DNA of 64,000 nt from Clarireedia homoeocarpa (taxonomy: Eukaryota > Ascomycota > Leotiomycetes > Helotiales > Rutstroemiaceae): assembly GCA_001465935.1 (NCBI GenBank), contig LNKV01000012.1, positions 381,302-445,301 of the forward strand, written 5' to 3'. Under the pieces are notes generated by a model, which was given only the letters and a program-made list of their open reading frames with translations, was not told the origin of the DNA and searched no databases. How positions within the stretch are numbered: position 1 is the stretch's first letter; each line of letters starts with the position of its first letter. Below are positions 54,452-64,000 of the stretch, in pieces. Made by a program: the position numbers and the translations under genes.

Positions 54452-55401
54452 ATGTCCACCCACCGACACGACGCCGAAAAGCTGATTCAGCGCAACCCAC
54501 ACCCAGATTTCAAAGCCGTCGAAGCACAACGCGAAGCCTGGGACAGCACCCTCCACTTCAACCTCCGCCAGACTGTAAAACCCGACTGGAAACTCGGCGA
54601 CGGCGCCAACGACAATGGCGAATCGCTCAAGATCCCGCATGTAGAAATCGACCCCTATGAGCCCGGGCGCCCGGCAGTCTACAATTACAAACTGATGATC
54701 TCGGCGATAATCCCACGTCCGATCGGCTTTATCAGCACTCGCAGCGCCGACGGTTCGTCGACGAATCTGGCACCTTTTAGTTACTTCCAGATGATCAATC
54801 ATGATCCACCGCTCTTTACGGTGGGGTACGCAGGCGGGTTTGACAATGCGAAGGATTCGTTGAGGAATTTGAAGGAGAGTGAAGAATGCACGATTAATAT
54901 CATCAGCGAGCATTTTATCGAGGCCGCAAACGCGACGAGTATTAATGCGCCGTATGGCGAGTCGGAATGGGCGTTGAGTGGGTTGACGCCAGCGGATTGT
55001 AGCACGGTGAAGGCAAGTCGGGTGAAGGAGGCGGTGTTTAGCGTGGAAGGGAAGCTGGAGAGTTTGAGGGAGTTTGAGAGTAGGGCTACGAAGGGGAAGA
55101 AGACGGGAGTGTTGGCTATTATCGAGGGGACGAGATTTTGGGTCAAGGAGAACGCTATTAATGCGGACAGGAACTTGGTTGATCCAGCCGTGAGTTTACA
55201 TTGTCCCTTTATTATTTCTTCAATATGAGCAGCCACTAACTTATATATCTATAGATTCTAAGACCAATGTCCCGTTTGGGAGGTATCACATACGGTCGTA
55301 CCACTGAAGGCATAGAGATACCCCGTCCGGATTACGAAGAGACCGTAAAAAAGTCGGAAGAAGCAAAGAAACTTGTAAAGCCAAAGGTAGACGGACAATG
55401 A
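54452..55401 (+). CDS. Flavin reductase-like (FMN-binding split barrel) protein
   Basis: Model join(54452..55189, 55255..55401), 294 aa; the 65-nt intron (GTGAGT...CTATAG) joins DPA to ILRPMSRLGG. Start MSTHRHDAEK. The domain is clear: SAIIPRPIGFISTRSADGS, NLAPFSYFQMINHDPPLF, TVGY, KDSLRNLKESEECTINIISE, ATSINAPYGESEWALSGL, then RLGGITYGR. These are the FMN-binding and dimer features of the flavin reductase-like family, found as NADH:flavin oxidoreductases and as uncharacterised fungal proteins. Partner oxygenase unknown. Confidence 0.88.
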
Positions 55402-55740
55402 CTTGGAAGGTTGTAAAATTTTCACATGAGAGCATGATTATGAGGGTACATAATATAGTAAACTTAGACTAGACCGAATCTACGATTATAGAACATACCT
55501 ATCTACCCACGCCTTGACAAAATTCATACGCATGTGGGAAAAATACCTGACTAGAACCACCCATCCATAAACCCATAATGCGTAACCCGTCTATGTATTT
55601 CGCAAAACTCCCTCTCACCGAATATCCATGCCGATCAAACGTCCACCATACAAGAGAGTTCCCCAAAAATCCCGCCCATAATGCATATCCCATCATAGCG
55701 CCCGCTCATCTCGTCAATTCATCATACCGTCCTCCAGTAT
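55402..55740. other. Convergent 3' intergenic region
   Basis: Nothing recognised. Confidence 0.5.
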
Positions 55741-57808
55741 CTACAAATAAAGCGACATCCCCGCCACTGGCAGCACAAACTCACAACCCAAGTTCATCTC
55801 CTTTTCCCACTCCAAAATCTGCTTCATAATATAATCACCCGCATCATACGGCTCCGGCAGCAACCGATCTTTAACATGAATAATGACAACCTTGATCCCT
55901 TTCAATAAATTGTGTTTCGTTGGTCCAGCAGCTGAAACCACAGAATCGATACTGCCGTCTTCATCCTCTGCCTCTTCTTCTATAACCCCATCTGCACCAC
56001 CATTCGACAAAATCCCCATCCCCTGACTAACCACTGAAAGTGGACTCTTCAAAGGTGACCCCGATCTCCTCTTCCTCTGTGGGACCCCTACCTTGCGTAA
56101 AAACTCCACATCACCTACACCAACGCGTCCATGGATTTTCTTCCTCTCTTTGATCTTCTCCACACCCTGACAATTCTCAACTTCCCTCGCCAACACACAC
56201 AATTCCTGCATGAGATGTCTCGGTTTCATGTGCCCAAACAATTTATCATCTGGCCGGGAATCGTTATACGAGCACTCGATGAATATAGCCTTTAATCGAC
56301 CCTCGAGGATCTTGGGCGCTGCATCGTTCCATACGTATTGGTTTCGCGGTAGGATTGAGAGAGAATCGGGCTCAACGTCACCAAAGATGAGGACTTCGCG
56401 GAGAGTAGTCTTGTCTTGGATGAAGTAGGCAGTACTGTTGTAGGCGTAGTATTGCTTCTCGTTTGTGTGCTGTGGCATGTTTTCGGTATTCTGGAAGGTG
56501 GAATTGCGTCTGGACTGGGGTAAACTCGGAGATGAGCGATCGCGTAAGGGGTATTCCCTGGGTGATGTGGCATAGATGCTAGAGTTGTGGTCTTGATCTG
56601 TGTTGTGTTAGATTGATGGTGACCGCAAGGTATAGAACTGCCCATCATCAAACCTAGGAAGATATTCCTCCATCCTGGCCTTAGGAGAATACGTACTTGA
56701 ATACTTATGTTCACAGCGACCATGACTGACAGCCCAGCACTTAACTGCAAGACCTTTGCCAATCTCTACATAACCCTCCGAATGGCCTGTACCGAAAACT
56801 GGTGAGCCTCCTGATATCAACCGATTGAAAGTGACTGCTCCCACTCCCTCATCCTCATCTGACAGATTAGGCCAAATGATATCGTTAAAGATGTGCATTT
56901 TCAAAGCCTCAATCGTCGAAGTTAAACCAGCAAAACATCTCGGTTTGCGGGACCCCAACGCCGTGCCAACGATACCGCCAGCGATATGGTCAATATGTGG
57001 ATGTGTAATAAGAACGGCACCTAATGTTTCCAGCAGAAAGTCTCCGGTGTTAGCCTCGATGCCTTTGTGCTTAAGTCTAAGTCCTGTGAAAGGTCCATGG
57101 TTGACGGTGGTTGGGCGAACGTCCGAAGTTACGGATTCCTTCAGTAAGTTGTTGATAGCTGATACGTGAACGCCGGTGTCAACAGCGAGGACTGATTCCT
57201 TGTCCCAGTCTAGAGCTATAGATCGTACGAGCATCGCTGTGCAGCTGTCCTCGAATGGTCCTCCCCTAGGCCCCTATCATTTTAGTTAGCAAAATCCCCG
57301 AAACTTGCAATACAATGGCAACAGCATCTTTAAGGAACACCTATTCTTATATGCATGTATGAGACCGATACCCTAAACTTGCATAGACACCCATACACCT
57401 CCACACGTGACACTTGTCCGACCAAAGTTCCATCTTCTCATGCAAATCCCCATCCGAGCGCATCATAAATCAAAGCCAGAAGCCGAGATGCATCCTATTC
57501 CATGCAGCCCAACCACAAAGCCGGAAACCGATGTTCCCCGCAACCCGCCAAAACAAACTAAATAAAAAGCATCCAGCCGCAGGGAATCAAGCACAACTTA
57601 CCAAAACGATAACCTGCAAGCCCGGCTCCGAGCTCTCATACTCCATCTCTATATCTACACTTAACGCATTCCCATTCCCATTTTCATTTCCATTCCCATT
57701 TTCATTTCCATTCCCATTTTCATTTCCATTCCCATTTTCATTTCCATTCCCATTCGCGGTCCCATTCCCATTCCCATTCTCATCGCTCCTTAGATTTTCC
57801 TCCGTCAT
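55741..57808 (-). CDS. PDE1: Low-affinity 3',5'-cyclic-AMP phosphodiesterase, class II (Pde1)
   Basis: Minus-strand model join(57808..57602, 57273..56697, 56597..55741), 546 aa; introns of 327-328 nt (the acceptor GATAG gives LGPRGGPFEDS) and 99 nt (acceptor AACACAG after a CTAAC). The class II metal-binding motif HPHIDHIAGG lies at about 160-169, with VLAVDTGVH, AVSHGRCEHKYS and LIFGDVEPDS also conserved. The first ~60 residues are a low-complexity Asn/Gly/Glu repeat not needed for the fold, and an insertion of ~60 residues (GVPQRKRRSGSP..., acidic EEEAEDEDG) interrupts the C-terminal half, as in other fungal Pde1. Role: cytosolic hydrolysis of cAMP, feedback on PKA signalling. Confidence 0.9.
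57668..57780 (-). repeat. 18-bp tandem repeat coding for Asn/Gly/Glu at the Pde1 N-terminus
   Basis: On the plus strand ATTCCCATTTTCATTTCC repeats about four times with shorter ATTCCC units on both sides; translated on the minus strand this gives NENGNG hexapeptides. In-frame length change is expected by slippage. Confidence 0.9.
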
Positions 57809-58751
57809 CGGATTACCCGCCCGCTTTGTTCGTCCTTCGCTGTTGGCCTCTGCTTCGTTGGAGATCCTTTGGAAGTAACTTTGCCTCGTCTTGGTAAAGA
57901 GAAAACGCTTGGCGTTTATTTCGAATCAGAAATAGGAAAATGGTACGGTTGGAGAAATCAAGTAAATAGAGAGAGAATGGATTATTGAACAACTCTCTTT
58001 TTACTTCTGTGCTGTGCAATTTCCCGGATTCCGTGCAACGGTGACTTGTGGCTGAGAAGGGAAAGCGAAGGGGGAGGCGCGTTTTGGTTGTTAATTGTGG
58101 TGGGCTGGCTGTTGCAAATGCGGTTTCCTGTGGTAAATGCTATATACTAACAAGGCCGGTCCTTCCTGCACCGGTCAACTGCGAAGAAGAAATGAAGAGA
58201 AGCGCGAGAGCTGAATGCTATGCAATGTAACTTACAAGGTTGGATTGGGAGTTCCTACGGTAGACATCTTTGGAAGGAAAATAAGACACGTGACTATAAT
58301 GGAAGGGTATCTTTATTTCAGCTGATTGTCTGGTACTGAAAGGATACCAACGGTTTCTTTGTCAGTTTCGGTTTCAAGGGTTGCAGTAGGTGCAAGGATG
58401 TGCGCCATCATTGTTCATGCACTGCAAGGCTGCAGCACACCTACCAATACGACACACACTGGTAGTTCAAATCAACAGCATCTCCGAACAGCGGCACACG
58501 TGATATGTGATTTACATTTACGATGCATTTTATTGAATACCCAAGCCGCTGATCCAATGCTCACAAGTTCATGTAACCACATACCACATCCATAAGAAAC
58601 GCCTCACGCCATTCCTTCACATAAAGATGATTGACGAGGGAAATCATAATGAGCAGCCTACCAAAATCCCCTCATTTATCGAGTCCTCCCATGATCTATT
58701 GTACTAGTCTTCGAGCCTTCCTCAATACACTCCCACTCTCCGACGCATTTA
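57809..58751. other. Intergenic, nothing recognised
   Basis: Promoter side of PDE1, then the 3' region of the adenylating-protein gene. No gene or RNA seen. Confidence 0.45.
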
Positions 58752-61700
58752 TTAATTTGCACGATTATAATGCAATATAGTGTCCTTCCAATCATCATCA
58801 TCATCCATGTTATGTACCCGCAGACCACCACTAGCCGGCTGCTGACTTGGTAAACTCCATTGATCATTTCCGTCGTGCAGCTCAACAGAAGGGACAGTTG
58901 GTTGTGGACCCACGCCTGGCTTTGGTCCAACGTTGGGTGGAGCGGCATCATTTGGTCCAAATCCTGGAACTACGAAGTCTGAATATGGATTGTCGAAGCT
59001 AATAGCTGAAGTATCGAAACTACCTTTCGGAAGTTCGTATTGGCCCTGAGGATGGGCAGGAGGAGTTTCGTCATGTTCTCTCTGAATACTGTGTGCGTAA
59101 TGTGGCCCCCCTACTGGATTGTCGTAATTGTCTGCTGGCATTTCAGATATACCTGTCGGAAGTGGAGCAAAACTGTTCTGTGACTGTAACATTTGGCGCT
59201 CACGTTCTTGCGCCTCGACGATTTGTGGGGCAGGCTCGACATTGCGTAAGCTACTAGCCATCACACTGCTGTTCCTAATGCTACCCATACCACTGCGAGG
59301 CTCCATCGTCTCTGTGACATCCGAAAGCCCAGATTCAGCATCCCGAATTCCAAACTGAGCCATCGTGCGCATTTTGCGAGTGACCCAACTCGCGAGTATT
59401 TTACCGCGTTGCTTTTCCCCAAGCCTGGACCTCGGGAAGTCACCTCTGTTGACAAAAGCAACAATATCCACGACAATTTGATGTTCGTTGAGGATAGCAT
59501 TAACTATAACCGGCACAATGGATGCAAGGTATGCTTTTCGTCCTACTTCAACCAGCACAACCACAAGACCACCAGCTTGGAACACAGCACTAAAACATTG
59601 TAAGCTCAGAAATTGTCAGAAAATTTAAAAGACTTACCATCCACCAGGTACGATATTGCGATGGCATTTCTCGACCGAGGATTCAATGTCCATAGGGAAA
59701 TGGCTGAGTCCATTTATTTCGAAGGTTTCACCCACGCTGCCTAAGACGAATAGAACCTGCATGTCGACCAAGGCGCCGTTTGGACCAATGGGCCTGCTCA
59801 CATTATATAAAAATCCAAGATCTCCGGTGCGCACATATTGCACATTTGGATCTCCATCCACAGTACGGCCATCGAATCTTTCGGAATCAAAGGCATCCTT
59901 AGAGCCATAGAATGCTCGGACACAAGCCTCAGACTCCACCCAAATTTCACCATACTCGCCTTCGTGACAAAGACAGCGACTCTCCGGGTTAACAATAGCT
60001 ATCTGTGTCGACACAGGCACCATTCCAGAATCTTGTACCATAAGTGCTCTCGACTCCGTACCAGGTTCAACCGGATATACCATGCCACGTCGTAGTGCTT
60101 GAGTATCTAGCCATAACTCGATCGGCTCAATGCACATATATGATCGAGACGCAATCATAGGATTGAGAACGTGGGAATAAACTGTATTGATGGCAGTAAG
60201 ATCAAGCCCAGTTGCAGCGAAATGCATCCGCACTTTCTGGAAAACATCAACACGGGGCCTCCCTTCCGCAGAGATCATCATGTTCTTTAGCTCATGTAGG
60301 TTGAATCCTTTACCGGGCATGACTGCCATGGCGTGATCAAGCATTTGAGGGGTAGCATAAGTGTCCTTGATTTTGTACCGTGCTAACGTTAAGAAAAGGG
60401 ATACTGGGTTTTGTGCGAATTCCACTGGTGAAACGAGGTAGGTCGGAGCACCAACAAAGATGCCCATCAGGCAACTATGTATGAAGCCTAAACCTGTAGT
60501 ACTTCTTACACAACCAAGAACAGGTCTCGAACTCGTCATTTGACAAGTTTCTTTCTGCACTTTACACATGCCCATGATGGTGTCGTGGCCTAATTGAACT
60601 GCAATACGACGTTGATCTGGTGTCCAATATGTCCAAACAAGTGCTGGGAACCCAGGCTGAACCCATGCAGGTAGCATAGTGAGCCCAAGATCTCGACAGC
60701 CATTGTTCTGTTTTGGTGGTTTTGAGGTGTTGTAAATGCTTGGAATTGATACCTTCAAGACTTGTGCTGATTGTTTGACGTGCTGTGATACAGCCTTTTG
60801 TTTCAAAAGATGATCTACATCTTGGTTGACCAGGACCGCCTTGACATGATAGTCTGCGATCATGTGTAGAAAAGCCGGGGCGTCTTCATTAAGGCGGTTC
60901 TGATCCAAAGGCGCCATAGGTATGGCCGTCGCACCCAAACAGAAACATGCGTGCGTTGCATAAATAAAGTCCTCTGAATGTGTGTACATGAGGATTAGAT
61001 GGTCGCCGGCTCGTATCCTGACCTTGTTCTTGAGGTACATGGCTACTGCAGCCACCTTCGTGTCAAACTTTTTCCAAGTAATACCCTTACCCTCTCTGCC
61101 ACGTCCATCGATGGTACAATACGAAAGTTCATCGGCTTGTCTTGCGACGCGCCATTGAAGTAAATCCACGATACTTGAAAAGTTGTTCAGTGGCGTCGAT
61201 GTTCGATCATCTATTACCACTTCGCGACGGTCTACTCCAGAATACTGCTTGTCGCCAGGAGATAATATATCTTCACGAGTTTGAGCAGCAAGTGGTGACC
61301 ATATTCCTCCAATAGGATCTACGCCAATAGGCAAATTGAGAACAGCTCTCTCTACCCCAAACTTGACATGGACACAAGGCAAGTTTCCAAGATCGAATTC
61401 GCGACGACAAAGCATATTACCAATCTCTCTACGCCCGCATTTCAGAACTTTGGGTAAAGTGTTCGGTGCTGTAATCATGACACAATATACCCTCAAATGG
61501 TGCTCCTGCATTAACACTTCCATACATCTCTCCGACAGTGAATCGAGGAGCGCAGTATCAAGCTGCCGCGGAGGGCCACCAGATGTTGCTGGCGCTGTTG
61601 ACGCAGAAGGAGATTCCAACAAGACAATGGGCAGGTGCTCATCATTGACGAATACATCAAATGCAGAACAGTCATAGATTTTCGGTACGTTCTTCATGAT

Positions 61701-64000
61701 GCTTACTATGATGTGCTGTACAAAGAAGTAACGATGCTCAGCCACTTCATGGCCATGCTCGACCCACTCGACCTTTTGACGGAGTCGGTCTTCGTAAAGG
61801 CCTAGAACGAACACTTTACCTTCAATGACAGTGCCCAGCAGACCTGTACGGAGGAATTCAGGTTCAACCATCATCGGAGTGGGGTCGCCTTGTTCGAACT
61901 TGTAAGGCCGAGCGTGGAAAATCTGTTCGGTGTGTTTAGGTAGTGCCCAGAAACCTCCGGAGAGAGAGGGGGAGTCCACCCAGATTTCCCCTACGGAATG
62001 TGGCGAGGCGAGAAGTCCGGTTTCTGGATCTACCACTGCAAGAGTAGCATCAGGTATAGGGAAGCCAAATGCGCCCACACGTACAGTCCCCGGCTCGCTG
62101 CCAGCTTTTTTGCGCGCTTCTTCACCTATGGCAACCACAACAACCTCATTCGTCTTTAGTGCCTCTCGATCCAAGAGGACTTCACTTAACTCGGTTCTCC
62201 CCTTTTGTTCCGTTGGGGCCACTGTGCCACCTCCGATGAGACTTCCGAAACCATTTCCGGTAGATTTTTCTTTCTCCTCTGGCTTCTCCTCGATTGAATC
62301 GTCATCGGAGCCTATATCTAGCTTCAACGGACACCCCATCCGTTCCTCACCTCCTAGCCAATCGCGCATACTGATGACCATACCACCATGTTCTGGAAGG
62401 CACAACATTGGTGCAACTAACTCTCGTGCTCGTGGATTGCGCATTGGCCTTAACCATCGATCTGCTAGAACTTCATGAAACTCGCTGTCGACGGTCAAAG
62501 TATCAATTAAACATAACTTCACATCCTTGAAGTTAGGCTCCATACCCTTTTTGAAATTTCGAGTCGTCATAGGATCTTGTTGATAATTATATGCCGCTCG
62601 TTTGAGGCCAGGATAATCAGCAACCATGAGTGTCGCTCTATATTTGGTGATAAGGTGTGCATAGAGACCTGGAGTTTCCACGGCCTTGCTCTCAAGCCAG
62701 ACCGTTGTGTGACCGCCATATACTGTTAAGAGAACCCCTAAAATCATCCCAATGCCCTGCCGTGGATCCAGATAAGATAGTAGGATTTCGCCATGATTAC
62801 TTGAACCTGCCATCAGCCTTCCATTCTTGTCTCTTAGACCAGGATTGAAAGTGTCCGCATTGGCCCCAGATGGCACAGTAGATATAATAGCACTCAGGCA
62901 TGCCATCTGATGCATGATTGTACGGTGGCTCATAACCACACCACGCAGATCACCTGTTGGGGCTCGGGAAAACTCAATGTATGCCAAATCAGGTACTGTT
63001 AATGGAGGCGCATCGTCTTTCTTCTTAGGATGCCAACTCCCAAATTCGTTCGTCTTCCACCATTCAACTCCTCTTGGCCAGTTGAGCTTTTGAGTGGTAA
63101 TGTCTCGTTGGAAAGCTTTCAAATTATTGTCAGTGGTAAGGGCTAGATGGGCTTGTGTAGAGGTTAGAATTAGGTTAAGTTTCGTATAGTCTTCTAAATC
63201 GTTAATCGGCACTGCTACCACACCAGCTATGAAGCAGCCTAGAAGAGCGATTGCAAAGTCGATGATTTCGGAGTCGCGGTATATTAGAGCAACTCGGTCG
63301 CCTCTGTATAATGAGCTTTTGTCCCTGATGACCTGCGCGACTTTTTCTGCTCGGCTAGTAAGTTTTTCCCAAGTGATAGAAGCGATTTCTTTCCCCTTGT
63401 TATCCAACACCCAATATGCCGGCATCTTAGCATTGGCCTTGCCTCGGTGTCGAAGAACAGCGGCAATATTATCAAATTTAGACATTGGGGTGGTTGTGTC
63501 GTGCGGATCATATACGGCAAATGGCACATCTCGAGGCTCTAGAGGCATTTGATATTCTAGCGCAGCAGGCGGAGGCAGATCGCTGGTAGTTAGCATTGGC
63601 GGAGCCATAGCTGCGGTCGGAGAGAATGCGTCGCTAGATGAATATCTATGCGGTCCACCACCGTACGAATCTGGTCCGTTATTTTCGTAGCCTTGCTGTC
63701 CCGCGAAGTCGGAGAAATAGCCCTGCTGCGATTCACCCAGCATGGTGCCATGAGAGTCCATCATAGTTCCTGTGTGGTTTTGGTCATAAACATCTTGTGG
63801 GTGTTCCATGTAGCCGGCCTGCTGCGTCGGATTGAAGGCATAATTTGTGCCCGATGTCATTGACCCCATCGTCATACTTGGCTCGCCCACACGATCCTGC
63901 GAAGAGTCTCCATGATCCTGTGATCCAGGCATGTACGAGGAGTCCCGAGTGTAAGAACTATGCCTCTGATTTGGATTATGTACTGCCAGCCTCAGGTCGG
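58752..64000 (-). CDS. CPS1/DIP2-like double adenylation-domain protein, 5' end outside window
   Basis: Minus-strand, partial: the frame stays open from the right edge (64000) through 59638, then a 48-nt intron (GTAAGT...TTTTAG) and exon 59589..58752. An internal ATG at 63932 (MPGSQDHGDS) exists, but the upstream codons also look coding, so the true start is probably beyond the edge. Two AMP-binding-type domains are visible. Domain 1 has MAPLD-like equivalents AVPINDLEDYTKLN, LAYIEFSRAPTGDLRGVVMS and a long C-terminal part; domain 2 has WKKFDTKVAAVAMYLKN, LILMYTHSEDFIYATHACFC and YVRTGDLGFLYN. The usual SGTTGxPKG loop is replaced by SRAPTGDLRG in domain 1 and absent in domain 2 (TYWTPDQRRIAV), so classical ATP chemistry is doubtful. 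The ~280-residue tail is Pro/Asn-rich. CPS1 has been linked to virulence in plant pathogens. Confidence 0.85.

Noticed and set aside
1..64000. tRNA, rRNA, CRISPR or centromere-type features
   Set aside because: No tRNA-like A/B-box pair, rRNA stretch or regular direct-repeat/spacer pattern was noticed on either strand by eye; a tRNAscan or Infernal run would be decisive.

Overview
The window is nuclear DNA of a filamentous ascomycete (Pezizomycotina). Short spliceosomal introns of about 42-330 nt, mostly 45-110 nt, interrupt most genes, usually with GTRNGT donors, CTAAC/CTRAC branch sites and YAG acceptors. The protein families fit: PTH11-like fungal rhodopsin-fold receptors, UstYa/DUF3328 proteins, fungal PDE1, a CPS1/DIP2-type adenylating protein and a GPI-anchored Ser-rich wall protein. 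A leotiomycete is my best guess, as inference only. All gene models below were spliced by hand from the sequence, so exon joins are given in the evidence.

Layout. 0.2-2.1 kb: rRNA methyltransferase Rcm1. 2.1-22 kb: gene-poor accessory block. It holds a 622-bp foldback element with target-site duplication, three copies of an ~80-bp palindromic MITE, an MFS drug/H+ antiporter, two PTH11-like receptors, a decayed coding region followed by a ~94-bp tandem array whose units look like exon-intron modules, a methyltransferase, a small secreted protein and two convergent UstYa-type proteins. 22-26.7 kb: compact housekeeping genes (PRP18, SAP18, a complex I B15/NDUFB4-like subunit too small for ordinary ORF calling, a GST). 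26.7-32 kb: sparse, with one GPI-anchored wall protein. 32-58 kb: dense core genes (lipase-like protein, EXPERA protein, FIT2, a Kex2-type repeat precursor, Rab5, KRI1, a SIP3-like sterol-transfer protein, a DUF3074 protein, a MetX-like alpha/beta-hydrolase, a flavin reductase-fold protein, PDE1). 58.7-64 kb: a CPS1/DIP2-like double adenylation protein cut off by the right edge.

Two items stand out. (1) 38519-39406 (minus) encodes a secreted 237-aa precursor made of nine ~20-residue repeats with an acidic aromatic core, separated by KR/QR sites. It is a Kex2-processed repeat protein (KEP), and all its introns sit in phase 1 exactly at repeat starts. (2) 16.3-21.4 kb groups a SAM methyltransferase, a 66-aa secreted protein and two UstYa (DUF3328) oxidase-like membrane proteins. 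This resembles the core of a fungal dikaritin-type RiPP cluster. The link between peptide and enzymes, and any link between the two loci, is inference.
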